DNA of 64,000 bases from Ammonifex degensii KC4 (GCF_000024605.1 NC_013385.1:186001-250000); one strand, 5' to 3'; positions 33,488 to 44,952 are shown, numbered from the stretch's first letter. Notes: generated by a model from the sequence alone, not told the origin. A program made the numbers and translations.

Positions 33488-35149
33488 TTGCGCAGCGGGC
33501 GGGCAAAAGAAGGTTTAGAAAAAGCTCCCCACCGCTCTCTCTGGAAGGCGCTGGGACTCACGACAGAAGAGCTTAAACGACCCTTCATCGGCGTGGTCAA
33601 CGCTTTCAGCGAGCTTGTTCCCGGGCACGTGCACCTGCGGGACATAGCCGAAGCGGTCAAGGCGGGAGTACGCCTGGCGGGGGGCGTGCCTCTGGAGTTC
33701 CCCGTCATCGGGGTCTGTGACGGAATCGCCATGAACCACGAAGGCATGAAGTACTCTTTGGCCTCGCGCGAACTTATCGCCGACAGCGTGGAGGTCATGG
33801 CGGAAGCCCATGCTTTGGACGGCCTGGTTTTTGTGGCAGCATGCGACAAGATAGTTCCCGGACTGCTCATGGCTGCTGCTAGGCTTGATCTGCCCGCCAT
33901 TCTGGTCTCCGGGGGTCCCATGCTGGCGGGGCGCTTCCGGGGGGAAAACGTCTCCCTGAGCACCGTCTTTGAGGCGGTGGGCCGGGTAAAGGCGGGGAAG
34001 ATGGCGGAAGAGGAGTTGGCGGAGCTGGAGGAGGTGGCCTGTCCCGGCTGTGGTTCCTGTGCCGGCATGTTCACCGCCAACTCCATGAACTGCCTGGCGG
34101 AGGTGCTGGGGCTGGCCCTCCCCGGTAACAGTACTATCCCGGCGGTGAGCGCGGCCCGGCGGCGCCTGGCCAAACTTGCCGGCATGCGGGCGGTGGAGCT
34201 GGTTAAGGAGGGGCTTACCCCTTCCCGGATACTCTCCCCTGCTTCTTTCCACAACGCCCTGGCGGTAGACATGGCCCTGGGATGCTCCACCAACACCGTG
34301 CTGCACCTGGCGGCCATTGCTCATGAGGCGGGGATCCCCTTCTCCTTGGCTGAGGTGAACCGGATAAGCGAGCGGGTGCCCAACCTCTGCCGCCTCGACC
34401 CTGCCGGAGTGCACCGGCTACAGGACCTGGACGAGGCGGGGGGCATACCGGCGGTAGTCAACCTGCTTCTTGAGGCAGGGCTTATCGAAGGGGAGGTACT
34501 CACGGTCACCGGCCGCACCCTGCGCGAGAACGTGAAGGATGCGCGGGTCAGACGCCCCGAGGTGATAAGACCCGTGGAGGACCCCTACAGCCCCACCGGG
34601 GGCTTGGCGGTGCTCTTCGGTAATTTGGCGCCTGAAGGAGCGGTGGTGAAGCAGGCGGCGGTGGCTCCTGAGATGCTGCGGCACACAGGCCCGGCGCGGG
34701 TGTTCGACAGCGAGGAAGAGGCGGTGGAGGCCATCTTGGCCGGTAACTTCCGCGCGGGTGAGGTAATCGTCATCCGCTACGAAGGTCCCCGCGGCGGCCC
34801 GGGCATGCGGGAGATGCTGACCGCCACCGCCGCCCTGGCAGGTATGGGCCGGGACAAAGAAGTGGCCCTCATAACCGACGGGCGCTTCTCCGGCGCCACC
34901 CGGGGAGCTTCCATCGGGCACGTTTCCCCGGAGGCGGCGGCGCGGGGTCCCATTGCCGCCCTTAAAGACGGTGACCTCATCACCATCGACATCCCGGCCA
35001 GGCGTCTGGAGGTACATCTGGATGAGGGGGAGCTGGCTCGACGCCTCGAGGCCCTTCCTCCCTTCCGCCCGCGGGTGACCCGGGGTTACCTTTCCCGCTA
35101 CGCTAGCTTAGTCTCTTCAGCCGCTCAGGGAGCTGTATTTCCCAGGTAA
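33488..35149 (+). CDS. ilvD: Dihydroxy-acid dehydratase
   Basis: Iron-sulfur dehydratase of 553 residues for the third step of isoleucine and valine synthesis. Cluster ligands are in [10 protein letters not shown] and in [18 protein letters not shown]; the active-site block [22 protein letters not shown] is near residue 460. The N-terminal [20 protein letters not shown] and [21 protein letters not shown] are typical. The first catalytic Cys of some homologues, before the cluster, appears as V(C)DGIAMNH. TTG 33488 follows AAGGAGGG about 11 nt upstream. It lies between ilvE and ilvB. Confidence 0.95.
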   Translation: MRSGRAKEGLEKAPHRSLWKALGLTTEELKRPFIGVVNAFSELVPGHVHLRDIAEAVKAGVRLAGGVPLEFPVIGVCDGIAMNHEGMKYSLASRELIADSVEVMAEAHALDGLVFVAACDKIVPGLLMAAARLDLPAILVSGGPMLAGRFRGENVSLSTVFEAVGRVKAGKMAEEELAELEEVACPGCGSCAGMFTANSMNCLAEVLGLALPGNSTIPAVSAARRRLAKLAGMRAVELVKEGLTPSRILSPASFHNALAVDMALGCSTNTVLHLAAIAHEAGIPFSLAEVNRISERVPNLCRLDPAGVHRLQDLDEAGGIPAVVNLLLEAGLIEGEVLTVTGRTLRENVKDARVRRPEVIRPVEDPYSPTGGLAVLFGNLAPEGAVVKQAAVAPEMLRHTGPARVFDSEEEAVEAILAGNFRAGEVIVIRYEGPRGGPGMREMLTATAALAGMGRDKEVALITDGRFSGATRGASIGHVSPEAAARGPIAALKDGDLITIDIPARRLEVHLDEGELARRLEALPPFRPRVTRGYLSRYASLVSSAAQGAVFPR

Positions 35150-35178
35150 TATAGCAAATATCTGGGGGTGAGGGTTGT

Positions 35179-36837
35179 ATGCGGCTCACAGGGGGAGAGA
35201 TTCTCCTTAAGTGCTTACAAGAAGAGGGTGTAGAGGTGGTATTTGGCTATCCGGGCGGTGCCGTCCTTCCCATCTACGACGCCCTTTATGAAGGGGAGAT
35301 AAGGCACATCCTCACCCGTCACGAGCAGGCGGCGGCCCACGCCGCCGACGGCTACGCCCGCGCCACCGGCCGCCCGGGAGTGTGCCTGGCCACCTCCGGT
35401 CCGGGGGCTACCAACCTGGTGACCGGCATCGCCACTGCCTACATGGACTCCAGCCCCGTGGTGGCCTTCACCGGGCAGGTGCCCACCAGCTTGATCGGCC
35501 GGGATGCCTTCCAGGAAGCGGACATCACGGGCATCACTATGCCCATAACCAAGCACAACTTCCTGGTCAAGGACGTTAAAGACCTGGCCCGGGTGGTCAA
35601 GGCAGCATTCCACATCGCCACTACCGGCCGCCCCGGACCGGTTCTGGTAGATATCCCGCGCGACGTCTCGGGGGCGGAAACCGAGTACGAGCCGGTAACG
35701 GAAGTCAGACTCCCGGGGTACCGGCCCGTCTACGATCCCGACCCGGAGCAGATAAAGAAGGCGGCCAAGCTCATTGCTACCTCCGAGCGCCCGGTTATCA
35801 TCGCCGGGGGCGGGGTCATCCAATCGGGAGCCACCGAGGAACTGGTACGGCTGGCCGAGCTCATCATGGCTCCGGTGGCCACCACCCTCATGGGTATTGG
35901 CGGTTTTCCCGGCAACCATCCCCTCTCTTTAGGGATGCTGGGGATGCACGGCACCCGCTACGCCAACTACGCCGTGAGCGAGTCGGACCTGCTCATAGCC
36001 GTGGGCACCCGGCTGGACGACCGGATAACAGGCAAGATAGAGAGCTTTGCGCCGGAGGCCAAGGTCATTCACATCGACATCGACCCGGCAGAGCTGGGCA
36101 AAAACGTGCGGGTGGATGTGCCCATAGTGGGGGATTTGAAGCGGGCGCTTAAGGCTTTAATAGAGTTTCTGGAAAAAACCCCTCACCCGGCCTGGCTGGA
36201 GAAGATTGAGACCTGGAAGCGGGAGTATCCTCTGACCTTCGAGGAGAACGGCAGGCTTAAACCCCAGTTCATCGTGCGGCAGATATGGGAAGTGACTAAA
36301 GGTGAAGCCCGCATTGCCACCGAGGTAGGGCAGAACCAAATGTGGGCGGCGCAGTTTTACACTTTCACCCGCCCGCGCTCCTTCATCACCTCCGGGGGCC
36401 TGGGGACCATGGGCTTTGGCTTCCCGGCGGCCATAGGGGTGCAGGTGGCCTGCCCTGAGGAGGTAGTCTTCGACATCGCCGGGGACGGTTCCATCCAGAT
36501 GAACATCCAGGAGCTGGCCACGGCGGTGAGCTACGACCTTCCCGTGAACGTGGCCATCTTGAACAACGGCTTTCTCGGCATGGTGCGGCAGTGGCAGGAG
36601 CTCTTTTACCGGCGCCGCTACTCTTACACCGAGCTTTACAACCCCGACTTCGTCAAGGTGGCCGAGGCTTACGGGGCGGAGGGAATAAGGGTGACCAAGC
36701 CCGAGGAGGTGCGGCCCGCCCTAGAGCAGGCTATCGCTTCCCCCAAGCCGGTTTTCCTGGACTTCATCATCGAGCGGGAGGAAAACGTCATGCCCATGGT
36801 GCCTCCCGGAGAATCCATCGGGAAGATGCTGGGTTAA
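35179..36837 (+). CDS. ilvB: Acetolactate synthase large subunit
   Basis: ThDP enzyme of 552 residues that joins two pyruvates, or pyruvate and 2-oxobutyrate. Domain order is Pyr (1-170; [16 protein letters not shown] with the catalytic Glu in [18 protein letters not shown] as RHEQAA), the FAD/transhydrogenase-like middle (190-330) and PP (360-550; [15 protein letters not shown], binding Mg and ThDP). The anabolic form is supported by the FAD-type middle region and ilvN next to it. ATG 35179 follows GGGGGTGAGGG. Confidence 0.95.
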   Translation: MRLTGGEILLKCLQEEGVEVVFGYPGGAVLPIYDALYEGEIRHILTRHEQAAAHAADGYARATGRPGVCLATSGPGATNLVTGIATAYMDSSPVVAFTGQVPTSLIGRDAFQEADITGITMPITKHNFLVKDVKDLARVVKAAFHIATTGRPGPVLVDIPRDVSGAETEYEPVTEVRLPGYRPVYDPDPEQIKKAAKLIATSERPVIIAGGGVIQSGATEELVRLAELIMAPVATTLMGIGGFPGNHPLSLGMLGMHGTRYANYAVSESDLLIAVGTRLDDRITGKIESFAPEAKVIHIDIDPAELGKNVRVDVPIVGDLKRALKALIEFLEKTPHPAWLEKIETWKREYPLTFEENGRLKPQFIVRQIWEVTKGEARIATEVGQNQMWAAQFYTFTRPRSFITSGGLGTMGFGFPAAIGVQVACPEEVVFDIAGDGSIQMNIQELATAVSYDLPVNVAILNNGFLGMVRQWQELFYRRRYSYTELYNPDFVKVAEAYGAEGIRVTKPEEVRPALEQAIASPKPVFLDFIIEREENVMPMVPPGESIGKMLG

Positions 36838-36850
36838 GGGGGTGGGAGGT

Positions 36851-37345
36851 ATGCGGCACACGCTTTCGGTCCTGGTGGAAAACCATCCGGGGGTGCTAGC
36901 GCGGGTGGCCAATCTCTTCCGGCGCCGGGGCTACAACATCGAGAGCCTGGCGGTGGGGAGCACCGAAGATCCGGCCTTTTCCCGCATGACCATCGTAGTG
37001 GAGGGGGACGACCGGGTAATCGAGCAGGTGACTAGGCAGCTCGATAAGCTCATCGAGGTCATCAAGGTGGAGGATATTACCAAGGAGGAGCATGTCAACC
37101 GAGAGCTTGCCCTCATAAAAGTTCAGGCCGATCCTCCCCGGCGGGGAGAGGTCATCCAGATCGTGGACATTTTCCGGGCGCACATCGTGGACGTGAGCCC
37201 CGAGACGCTCATCGTAGAGGTGACGGGAGATGAGGGGAAGGTGGCGGCCATGATCGAGGCCCTGCGCCCCTTTGGTATAAAGGAAATGGTGCGCACGGGG
37301 AAACTCGCCCTCCTGCGGGGCCCGCGCGCCCTCACCGCTGAATAA
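36851..37345 (+). CDS. ilvN: Acetolactate synthase small (regulatory) subunit
   Basis: Regulatory partner of IlvB, 164 residues: an N-terminal ACT domain ([31 protein letters not shown], 3-75) that senses valine and a C-terminal ACT-like domain (80-160). ATG 36851 follows GGGAGGT closely; GTG 36842 is rejected because it precedes the SD. It starts 13 bp after ilvB. Confidence 0.95.
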   Translation: MRHTLSVLVENHPGVLARVANLFRRRGYNIESLAVGSTEDPAFSRMTIVVEGDDRVIEQVTRQLDKLIEVIKVEDITKEEHVNRELALIKVQADPPRRGEVIQIVDIFRAHIVDVSPETLIVEVTGDEGKVAAMIEALRPFGIKEMVRTGKLALLRGPRALTAE

Positions 37346-37371
37346 AAACGCTTTTAAAGGGGGTTTTGACC

Positions 37372-38364
37372 TTGAAGGTCTTTTACGATGGGGATGCCGA
37401 CCTCAATCTCCTTAAGGGAAAGAAGATAGCCGTCATCGGCTACGGCAGCCAGGGAAGGGCCCAGGCCCAGAACTTGAAGGACAGCGGGCTTGACGTGGTG
37501 GTGGGGCTGAGGCCCAACTCCTCGTCGCGCCTCACGGCGGAGCAGGACGGCCTGCCGGTTATGACGGTGGCCGAGGCGGCGGCCGCCGCTGACATCATCC
37601 AGATCCTCATCCCGGACGAGAATCAGCCGGCGGTCTACCGGGAGGAGATCGCTCCGCACCTCACACCCGGCAAGGCTCTGGGCTTCTCCCACGGCTTCAA
37701 CATCCATTACGGCCAGATAGTGCCCCCGCCTGATGTGGACGTCTTCCTGGTGGCTCCCAAAAGCCCCGGTCCCATGCTGCGTAGGCTTTATACCGAGGGC
37801 AAGGGGGTGCCGGGCCTCTTCGCTGTGCACCAGGACTACACCGGTCAGGCGCGGGGGCTGGCCCTGGCCTACGCCAAGGCGATAGGGCTTACCCGGGCCG
37901 GGGTGTTCGAGACCACCTTCCGTGAAGAGACCGAGACCGATCTTTTCGGTGAGCAGTGCGTGCTCTGCGGCGGGGTAACGGCCCTCATCAAGGCCGGTTT
38001 CGAGACGCTGGTGGAGGCGGGTTACGCGCCCGAGATCGCCTACTTCGAGTGCCTGCACGAGCTCAAGCTCATCGTGGACCTCATCTACGAAGGTGGGCTT
38101 ACGGAGATGCGCCGGCGGGTGAGCAACACGGCGGAGTACGGGGACTACCGGGTGGGACCCCGCATCATCAACGACTACGTCCGGGAAGAGATGCGCCAGG
38201 TGCTGAAAGAGATCCAGAGCGGGGAGTTTGCCCGGGAGTGGATCCTGGAAAATCAAGCCAACCAACCCGTGCTCAAGGCCTGCCGCCGGCGGGAGCAGGA
38301 GCACCTCATTGAGCGGGTGGGGAAAGAGCTCAGGCGTATGATGCCCTGGCTGGGGCAGAAATGA
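37372..38364 (+). CDS. ilvC: Ketol-acid reductoisomerase
   Basis: Isomerises and reduces acetolactate or acetohydroxybutyrate with NAD(P)H and Mg. Of 330 residues, class I length. [17 protein letters not shown] is the nucleotide motif, and the loop [10 protein letters not shown] sets cofactor choice. The knotted C-terminal domain has [17 protein letters not shown] and [18 protein letters not shown] with metal-binding Asp and Glu. TTG 37372 gives [24 protein letters not shown] lies 9 nt upstream, whereas TTG 37366 is too close to it. Confidence 0.95.
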   Translation: MKVFYDGDADLNLLKGKKIAVIGYGSQGRAQAQNLKDSGLDVVVGLRPNSSSRLTAEQDGLPVMTVAEAAAAADIIQILIPDENQPAVYREEIAPHLTPGKALGFSHGFNIHYGQIVPPPDVDVFLVAPKSPGPMLRRLYTEGKGVPGLFAVHQDYTGQARGLALAYAKAIGLTRAGVFETTFREETETDLFGEQCVLCGGVTALIKAGFETLVEAGYAPEIAYFECLHELKLIVDLIYEGGLTEMRRRVSNTAEYGDYRVGPRIINDYVREEMRQVLKEIQSGEFAREWILENQANQPVLKACRRREQEHLIERVGKELRRMMPWLGQK

Positions 38365-38390
38365 GGAGAGACGAGGGGGTTTGGAGCTTA

Positions 38391-39938
38391 GTGGAGAGAG
38401 TTTACATCTTCGACACCACCTTGCGCGACGGTGAGCAGTCGCCGGGAGTAAGCCTCAACGTCAAGGAGAAGGTGGAGGCGGCGCGGCAGCTGGCCCGCCT
38501 GGGGGTGGACGTGATCGAGGCGGGCTTCCCGGTGGCCTCACCGGGAGACTTTAACGCCTGCCGGGAGATCGCCCGGGCGGTGCGGGGGGTAACCGTCTGT
38601 GCCCTGGCCCGTGCCCGCTTTGCCGACATAGACCGGGCCTGGGAGGCGATAAAGGAGGCGGAGTCGCCGCGCATCCATACCTTCATCGCCACTTCCGACA
38701 TCCACCTCCAGTACAAGCTGCGGATGACGCGAGAGCAGGTACTGGAAGCGGCGCGGGAGGCGGTGGCCTACGCCAAGAGATACACCTCCGACGTGGAGTT
38801 TTCCGCCGAGGACGCCTCCCGCTCCGATCCCGACTTCCTCTGCCGGGTGCTGGCCGAGGCCATAGCGGCGGGAGCCACCGTGGTCAACATCCCCGACACG
38901 GTGGGCTACGCCGTCCCCGAGGAATTCGGGGAACTCATCCGCACCATCAAAGAGAAGACACCGGGAATAGAAAAGGTAGTGATAAGCTGCCACTGCCACA
39001 ACGATCTGGGGCTGGCAGTGGCCAATACCCTGGCGGCCATCCGCAACGGGGTGCGACAGGTGGAGGTGACCGTCAACGGCATCGGGGAGCGGGCGGGTAA
39101 TGCCGCCCTGGAGGAAGTAGTCATGGCCCTCTACGCCCGCCGCGCCTTCTACCAGGTGACCACCGGCATCCGGACCGAGGAAATATACCGGACCTCCAAG
39201 CTCATCTCCTCCCTCACCGGCATGCCGGTGCAGCCCAACAAGGCCATCGTGGGCAAGAACGCCTTCGCGCACGAGTCGGGCATCCACCAGGACGGGGTGC
39301 TCAAGGAGCGCACCACCTACGAGATCATCGACCCGGCGGTGATAGGGGTACCGCGCTCTCGTCTGGTCCTGGGCAAGCACTCGGGACGCCACGCTTTCCG
39401 GGTACGCCTGCGGGAGCTGGGCTACGAACTTTCGGAGGAGGAGCTCAACGCCGCCTTCCAGCGTTTTAAGGAGCTCTGCGACCGCAAAAAGGAAATAACC
39501 GACGACGACCTGCTGGCGCTGGTGGAGGAAGAAATAGGGCAGGTGCCTCCTACCTACGAGCTCCGCTACTTCCACATTTCCAGCGGTACTACTGTGGTGC
39601 CCACCGCCACCGTGGCCTTGAAGATAGGGGAGGAAGTGAAAGAGGAGGCCGCCTGCGGCAACGGCCCGGTGGACGCCATCTACAAAGCCATCGACAAGCT
39701 GACGGGCCGCCACCTGCGCCTGGACTCCTACAGCATAGAGGCGGTGACCGAAGGTAAAGACGCCATCGGCAGCGTCACCGTCCGGGTGACCGACGAGGAA
39801 AGGGGCAAGACCTACCTGGGAAGGGGCATCAGCACCGACGTCCTGGAGGCCAGCGCCCGAGCCTACATCGATGCCCTCAACAAGCTGGCGGCAGACTTCA
39901 ACGGCAACCGGTCCAGGCAACCGGAAGGGGAGGTTTAA
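38391..39938 (+). CDS. leuA: 2-isopropylmalate synthase
   Basis: First step of leucine synthesis: acetyl-CoA plus 2-oxoisovalerate. Of 515 residues, the TIM barrel starts [19 protein letters not shown] and has the metal His pair in [27 protein letters not shown] is the linker signature; residues ~395-510 form the leucine-binding regulatory domain ([14 protein letters not shown]). GTG 38391 is my choice, with GGAG at 38383-38386; ATG 38361 overlaps the ilvC stop and would add ten residues. Distinguished from the downstream cimA by the [12 protein letters not shown] motif. Confidence 0.93.
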   Translation: MERVYIFDTTLRDGEQSPGVSLNVKEKVEAARQLARLGVDVIEAGFPVASPGDFNACREIARAVRGVTVCALARARFADIDRAWEAIKEAESPRIHTFIATSDIHLQYKLRMTREQVLEAAREAVAYAKRYTSDVEFSAEDASRSDPDFLCRVLAEAIAAGATVVNIPDTVGYAVPEEFGELIRTIKEKTPGIEKVVISCHCHNDLGLAVANTLAAIRNGVRQVEVTVNGIGERAGNAALEEVVMALYARRAFYQVTTGIRTEEIYRTSKLISSLTGMPVQPNKAIVGKNAFAHESGIHQDGVLKERTTYEIIDPAVIGVPRSRLVLGKHSGRHAFRVRLRELGYELSEEELNAAFQRFKELCDRKKEITDDDLLALVEEEIGQVPPTYELRYFHISSGTTVVPTATVALKIGEEVKEEAACGNGPVDAIYKAIDKLTGRHLRLDSYSIEAVTEGKDAIGSVTVRVTDEERGKTYLGRGISTDVLEASARAYIDALNKLAADFNGNRSRQPEGEV

Positions 39939-39944
39939 AGCTTT

Positions 39945-41210
39945 ATGGGGATGACCATCACCGAAAAGATCCTGGCTTTTCATGCCGGCAAAGAGTACGT
40001 GGAGCCGGGAGAGATCGTAAAGTGCCGGGTGGACGTGCTCCTGGCCAACGACATCACCGCTCCTCTGGCCATAAAGGAGTTCGAGCGCTTAAAGGTTCCC
40101 CTCTTCGAGCCGAACGCCCTGGTGCTCGTACCCGACCACTTCACGCCCAACAAGGACATAAAGTCGGCCGAGCAGGCCAAAACGGTGCGCGAGTTTGCCC
40201 GCCGCCACCGGATCCCCCACTACTTTGAAGTAGGCCGGATGGGCATCGAGCACTGCCTCCTGCCCGAGCAAGGGCTGGTAGTAGCGGGGGATGTGGTCAT
40301 CGGGGCCGACTCCCACACCTGCACCTACGGTGCTTTAGGGGCTTTTGCCACCGGGGTGGGTTCCACCGACCTGGCGGCGGCCATGGCCCTGGGGGAGACC
40401 TGGTTCCGGGTACCTCCTTCCCTCAAGTTCGTCTACACCGGCAAGCTCAAGCCCTGGGTGGGGGGTAAGGATCTCATCCTCTACACCATAGGGCAGATAG
40501 GGGTGGAGGGGGCTTTATACTGCGCCATGGAGTTTACCGGACCGGTGATCGAGGAACTCTCCATGGACGGGCGCTTCACCATGTGCAACATGGCGGTGGA
40601 GGCCGGGGCCAAAAACGGGATCATCGCCCCCGACGAGAAAACCGCCGCTTACCTGGAGGGCCGGGCCCGCCGCCCTTACAAGTTTTTCCAGAGCGATCCC
40701 GATGCCCGCTACCAGGCAGTTTACGAGTTCGACGTAAGCCGGCTCGAACCCCAGGTGGCCCTGCCCCATTCCCCGGCCAACACCCGCCCGGTGACCGAGG
40801 TCACCCACATCACCATCGACCAGGTGGTGATAGGGTCCTGCACCAACGGGCGCTTAGAAGACCTGAGGGTGGCGGCCCAGGTGCTCAAAGGGAAGAAGGT
40901 CCACCCCTACGTGCGCCTGATCGTCATTCCGGGCACCCAGGAGATCTACCGCCAGGCTTTAAGGGAGGGCCTGATCGAGATCTTCCTGGAGGCGGGAGGG
41001 GCAGTCTCCACCCCCACCTGCGGGCCCTGCCTGGGAGGGCACATGGGGGTCCTGGCGAAGGGAGAGCGGGCGGTGGCCACCACCAACCGCAACTTCGTGG
41101 GCAGGATGGGGCACCCCGAAAGCGAGGTATACCTGGCCAGCCCGGCAGTGGCGGCGGCTTCGGCCGTGCTCGGCCGCCTGGCCCATCCCGACGAGGTGGT
41201 GAAGGCATGA
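39945..41210 (+). CDS. leuC: 3-isopropylmalate dehydratase large subunit (HacA/thermophile type)
   Basis: Aconitase-family iron-sulfur subunit, 421 residues, the shorter type found in thermophiles and archaea. [22 protein letters not shown] and the three cluster cysteines in [11 protein letters not shown] and [14 protein letters not shown] are visible. Acts with LeuD in leucine synthesis and likely on citramalate in the isoleucine route that cimA opens. Its stop overlaps the leuD start (ATGA). Confidence 0.94.
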   Translation: MGMTITEKILAFHAGKEYVEPGEIVKCRVDVLLANDITAPLAIKEFERLKVPLFEPNALVLVPDHFTPNKDIKSAEQAKTVREFARRHRIPHYFEVGRMGIEHCLLPEQGLVVAGDVVIGADSHTCTYGALGAFATGVGSTDLAAAMALGETWFRVPPSLKFVYTGKLKPWVGGKDLILYTIGQIGVEGALYCAMEFTGPVIEELSMDGRFTMCNMAVEAGAKNGIIAPDEKTAAYLEGRARRPYKFFQSDPDARYQAVYEFDVSRLEPQVALPHSPANTRPVTEVTHITIDQVVIGSCTNGRLEDLRVAAQVLKGKKVHPYVRLIVIPGTQEIYRQALREGLIEIFLEAGGAVSTPTCGPCLGGHMGVLAKGERAVATTNRNFVGRMGHPESEVYLASPAVAAASAVLGRLAHPDEVVKA

Positions 41211-41698
41211 TCGAAGGCAGGGTTTTTAAATTCGGCGACCACATCGACACCGACCTCATCATCCCGGCCCGCTACCTCAACACCACCGACCCGGCGGAGC
41301 TGGCGAAGCACTGCCTGGAAGACGCCGACCCCAGCTTCGCCAGGGAGGTTCGTCCGGGGGACGTCATCGTGGCGGGGGTGAACTTCGGCTGCGGCTCTTC
41401 CAGAGAGCACGCACCTTTAGCCATCAAAGCGGCGGGGGTAGCCTGTGTCGTGGCCCAGAGCTTTGCCCGCATCTTTTACCGCAACGCCTTCAACATAGGC
41501 CTTCCCCTGCTGGAGTGCCCTGATGCCCCCCGCATTCCAGCGGGAAGCCGAGTGCGGGTAGACCTCCAGAGCGGCCGGATAGAGGTGCTGGACACCGGGG
41601 AAGTATTTACAGCCCGTCCCATTCCCCCGTTCATGCAGGAGATCATCGCGGCGGGAGGTCTCATCCCCTACGTGGAGAAGCGGCTCAAAGGCAGGTGA
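41207..41698 (+). CDS. leuD: 3-isopropylmalate dehydratase small subunit
   Basis: Swivel-domain partner of LeuC, 163 residues. [21 protein letters not shown] opens the protein and [19 protein letters not shown] is the substrate-binding loop; [21 protein letters not shown] follows. ATG 41207 overlaps the leuC stop by 4 bp. A long open frame through leuC in the same phase is only coincidental. cimA follows after 6 bp, with no leuB between. Confidence 0.94.
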   Translation: MIEGRVFKFGDHIDTDLIIPARYLNTTDPAELAKHCLEDADPSFAREVRPGDVIVAGVNFGCGSSREHAPLAIKAAGVACVVAQSFARIFYRNAFNIGLPLLECPDAPRIPAGSRVRVDLQSGRIEVLDTGEVFTARPIPPFMQEIIAAGGLIPYVEKRLKGR

Positions 41699-41704
41699 GC
41701 GCCC

Positions 41705-43273
41705 TTGGACAAAGTAGTGGTCTACGATACTACTCTGCGCGACGGTGCCCAGACGGAAGGGATCTCCTTCTCGGTGGCCGACAAGCTCAAGATAGCCCGA
41801 AGGCTTGTAGAGATGGGCTTCGATTACGTGGAAGGAGGGTGGCCGGGCTCCAACCCCAAGGACCTGGAGTTTTTCGGTCAGGTAGCAAGAGACCCCGTTT
41901 TGCGGGAGAAGGTCACCGCCTTCGGCTCCACCCGGCGCAAAAACACGCGCCCCGCCGATGACGAGAACCTGCAGCGCCTTTGCTCCTGCGGGGTGAAGAC
42001 CGTCACCCTTTTCGGCAAGACCTGGGATTTGCACGTTACGCGGGCGCTCAACACTACCTTGGAAGAAAACTTGGCCATGATCCGGGAGTCGGTGGCCTAC
42101 CTCAAGGAGCAGGGGCTGGAGGTCATCTACGACGCCGAGCACTTCTTCGACGGCTATAAAGAGAATCCTGACTACGCCCTGGCCACCCTGGAGGCGGCGG
42201 TTAGTGCAGGGGCTTCCACCCTTGTCCTCTGCGACACCAACGGGGGGAGCATGCCCTGGGAGGTCGAGGCGGCGGTGCGGCGGGTGGTGGAGAAGTTCCC
42301 AAGGGTGACGGTGGGCATCCACGCCCACAACGACACCGGCATGGCGGTGGCCAACACGGTGGTGGCGGTCAAGGCGGGGGCGCGGCATGTCCAGGGGACG
42401 GTCAACGGCTACGGCGAGCGCTGTGGCAACGCCGACCTCTGTGCCGTCCTCCCCAACCTCACCTTCAAGTGCGGCTTCACCACCCTGCCCCGGGAGAGTT
42501 TTTCGCGCCTGGTGGAGCTTTCCCGCTACGTGAGCGAGGTGGCTAACGTCCACCCTTACCCCCAGCAGCCCTACGTGGGGATGAGCGCCTTTGCCCACAA
42601 GGGCGGAGTGCACGTGAGCGCCATCATGAAGGAGCCCCGCTGCTACGAACACATCGACCCCTCTCTGGTGGGGAACCGGCGGCGGGTGCTGGTCTCGGAG
42701 TTGGCGGGGCAGTCCAACTTACTTTACAAGCTCAGGGAGCTCAACCTCGACCTTCCCTCGCAGGGGGAGGTCGCCCGGCAGATCCTGGCCGAGCTTAAAG
42801 AGCTGGAGCGGCAGGGCTTTCAGTTTGAAAGCGCGGAGGCTTCCTTCGAGCTTCTGGTGCGCCGGGCGGCCAACGGCTACGAGCGCCCCTTCGTCCTGGA
42901 GAGCCTGCGCATCCTCACCGAGCTGAAGGAAGGCGGGGCGGTGCACGCCGAGGCCACTATAAAGCTCCGGGTGGGGGACAAGGTGGTGCACACGGCGGCG
43001 GAGGGGAACGGCCCGGTGAACGCCCTGGACAACGCGTTGCGCAAGGCTTTGGAGCAGTTTTATCCGGCCATCAAGCGGATGCGCCTGGTCGACTACAAGG
43101 TGCGCGTGCTGGACGGCACCGCCGGCACGGGGGCGGTGGTGCGGGTGCTCATCGAGACCGGGGACGGGCAGAGGACCTGGGTCACCGTGGGGGTGTCTCC
43201 CAACATCATCGAGGCCAGCTGGCAGGCCCTGGCGGACAGCTTCACCTACGGCCTGCTGAAACAAGCCGAGTAG
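41705..43273 (+). CDS. cimA: (R)-citramalate synthase
   Basis: Condenses pyruvate and acetyl-CoA to citramalate, starting a threonine-independent route to isoleucine. Of 522 residues, the barrel begins VVVYDTTLRDGAQTEGISFS, with GAQTEG instead of the GEQSPG of LeuA; the metal HxH is in GIHAHNDTGMAVANTV; FAHKGGVHVSAI and a C-terminal LeuA-type regulatory domain (about 400-515) follow. TTG 41705 has AGGTGA 7 nt upstream. Last gene of the ilv-leu operon. No ilvA (threonine deaminase) is in the window, which fits this route. Confidence 0.93.
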   Translation: MDKVVVYDTTLRDGAQTEGISFSVADKLKIARRLVEMGFDYVEGGWPGSNPKDLEFFGQVARDPVLREKVTAFGSTRRKNTRPADDENLQRLCSCGVKTVTLFGKTWDLHVTRALNTTLEENLAMIRESVAYLKEQGLEVIYDAEHFFDGYKENPDYALATLEAAVSAGASTLVLCDTNGGSMPWEVEAAVRRVVEKFPRVTVGIHAHNDTGMAVANTVVAVKAGARHVQGTVNGYGERCGNADLCAVLPNLTFKCGFTTLPRESFSRLVELSRYVSEVANVHPYPQQPYVGMSAFAHKGGVHVSAIMKEPRCYEHIDPSLVGNRRRVLVSELAGQSNLLYKLRELNLDLPSQGEVARQILAELKELERQGFQFESAEASFELLVRRAANGYERPFVLESLRILTELKEGGAVHAEATIKLRVGDKVVHTAAEGNGPVNALDNALRKALEQFYPAIKRMRLVDYKVRVLDGTAGTGAVVRVLIETGDGQRTWVTVGVSPNIIEASWQALADSFTYGLLKQAE

Positions 43274-43314
43274 CCTTATTTTCCCCTCCCACGTAGAATG
43301 AAAGTGACAACCGG

Positions 43315-43343
43315 TTGACACCGGCAAGGTAGCGTAATAAAGT
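43315..43343 (+). promoter_or_regulatory. Sigma-A promoter of glmM
   Basis: Perfect TTGACA at 43315-43320, 17-bp spacer, TAAAGT at 43338-43343. The -35 box lies inside a small inverted repeat, CCGGT-TGAC-ACCGG (43311-43324), a possible operator. Confidence 0.75.
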
Positions 43344-43370
43344 TTTGGGCAGAAGGGAGGGGGGATAAGC

Positions 43371-44750
43371 TTGGGGGTACTTTTTGGCACCGACGGGGTG
43401 CGCGGGGTAGCTAACCGGGAGCTCACTCCCGAACTGGCCTTCCGTCTGGGACGAGCCGGTGCCTATGTCCTGGCCGAGAAAACGGGGAAAAAGACCGTCC
43501 TGGTAGGGCGCGACACGCGGGCTTCCGGCGACATGCTGGAAGCGGCGCTGGTAGCGGGTATAACCTCAGCCGGTCTTAACGTCTGTCTCCTCGGTGTCCT
43601 TCCCACGCCGGCAGTGGCCTTCCTCACCCGGGCGCGCGGTGCGGCGGGCGGGATAGTCATCTCCGCCTCGCACAATCCCGCCGAAGACAACGGGATCAAG
43701 TTCTTCGGTCCCGACGGCTACAAACTCCCCGATGCGTTAGAGGAAGAAATAGAAAACCTGGTGCTGGGCTCTATGGAGCGCATTCCTTCCCCCACGGGGG
43801 CAGGAGTGGGGCGGGCCTATTCTTGTGCCGAGGCGGTGGAGGAATACCTGGAGCACGTGCGCCGGATCGGTCCTCCCACTCTTAAGGGGATGAAGATAGC
43901 GGTGGACTGCGCCCACGGGGCCGCCTACGCTCTGGCCCCCACCCTGCTGGAGGGCTTAGGCGCCAAAGTCATCCCCCTGGGGGTGGAGCCCGACGGCCAC
44001 AACATCAACGACGGCTGCGGTTCCACCAAACCCCACAGGCTTTCCTTGCTGGTAAAGGAGACGGGGGCTGACCTGGGCCTGGCCTTCGACGGGGACGCCG
44101 ACCGCCTCATCGGGGTGGACGGGAGGGGCGAGGTGGCCGACGGCGACGTCGTAATTTGGGGTTGTGCGCGCTACCTCAAGGCCCACCGCAGGTTGAAGGA
44201 AGACACGGTAGTGGTGACCGTGATGTCCAACCTGGGGTTGAAACGAGCCCTGCAGGCCGAGAACATTCGGGTGCTGGAGACCAGGGTAGGGGACCGCTAT
44301 GTTCTGGAGGCCATGCTCAAAAGCGGCGCCTGCCTTGGTGGGGAGCAGTCAGGGCACATCATCTTCCTCGACCACAACACCACCGGCGACGGGCTCATAA
44401 CCGCCATGATGCTCCTGCGCCTGCTCGTGGAGACGGGGCAGCGTTTGGAGGATCTCAACCGGTCGCTTGTTCGCTACCCGCAGCTTTTAGAGAACGTGCG
44501 GGTGAGGGATAAGGGGCGCGTCATGCAAAGCCCCGAGCTTTTGGCGGCCATCGAGGCGGAGAAAGCCCGGCTGGGAGAGGAAGGGAGGGTGCTCGTCCGT
44601 CCCTCCGGCACGGAGCCGGTGATCCGGGTGATGGTGGAAGCTTTAGATCCGGAAAAGGCTCGCAGCGTCCTTGATTCCCTAGTTGATGTCATAAGAGGAA
44701 TCGAGGAAGGGGGTGAGCTGGCGGCGGCAGCGCAGGGGAGCTGGAGCTAG
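43371..44750 (+). CDS. glmM: Phosphoglucosamine mutase
   Basis: Turns glucosamine 6-phosphate into glucosamine 1-phosphate for UDP-GlcNAc. Of 459 residues: FGTDGVRGVAN at the start, the phosphoserine loop ISASHNPAEDNG with S100, the Mg loop AFDGDADRLIGVD, the sugar loop GGEQSGHI, and the phosphate loop RPSGTEPVIRVMVE. TTG 43371 follows GGGAGGGGGG. It has its own promoter and precedes glmS, whose product feeds it. Confidence 0.95.
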   Translation: MGVLFGTDGVRGVANRELTPELAFRLGRAGAYVLAEKTGKKTVLVGRDTRASGDMLEAALVAGITSAGLNVCLLGVLPTPAVAFLTRARGAAGGIVISASHNPAEDNGIKFFGPDGYKLPDALEEEIENLVLGSMERIPSPTGAGVGRAYSCAEAVEEYLEHVRRIGPPTLKGMKIAVDCAHGAAYALAPTLLEGLGAKVIPLGVEPDGHNINDGCGSTKPHRLSLLVKETGADLGLAFDGDADRLIGVDGRGEVADGDVVIWGCARYLKAHRRLKEDTVVVTVMSNLGLKRALQAENIRVLETRVGDRYVLEAMLKSGACLGGEQSGHIIFLDHNTTGDGLITAMMLLRLLVETGQRLEDLNRSLVRYPQLLENVRVRDKGRVMQSPELLAAIEAEKARLGEEGRVLVRPSGTEPVIRVMVEALDPEKARSVLDSLVDVIRGIEEGGELAAAAQGSWS

Positions 44751-44769
44751 GGCCAGAAAAAGGTTCATA

Positions 44770-44940
44770 GACTTTAAGCGCCAGGACCGGCCTTGGCTTA
44801 AACAAAAGGCCGGTTGACGAGGTGGAGGTTTATCGAGCTTTCGGCGGATGCCTCCCGGCTGGCCACGGCCGTTAGCGGTGTTACAAAACCGGCAGGCAAC
44901 TGCCGGGACAAAAGCACCAGGTGGCAAAAGGGGTATTGTT
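44770..44940 (+). ncRNA. glmS self-cleaving ribozyme/riboswitch
   Basis: Cuts its own mRNA when glucosamine 6-phosphate binds, shutting off GlmS. Conserved blocks match the family: AGCGCCAGGACC (from 44777, cleavage expected between A44777 and G44778), a P2 stem ACCGGCC/GGCCGGT, then ACGAGGTGGAGGTTTATCGA, TTCGGCGGATGCCTCCCGGC, and the 3' pseudoknot part AAGCACCAGGTGGCAAAAGGGG. It ends about 70 nt before the glmS start codon. Confidence 0.95.
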
Positions 44941-44952
44941 GCCTTCGTCAGG

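Noticed and set aside
40583-41206. Long open frame in phase with leuD running back through leuC
   Set aside because: It has biased Gly/Arg/Pro content as expected for a shifted frame of a GC-rich gene; leuC and leuD both have proper starts.
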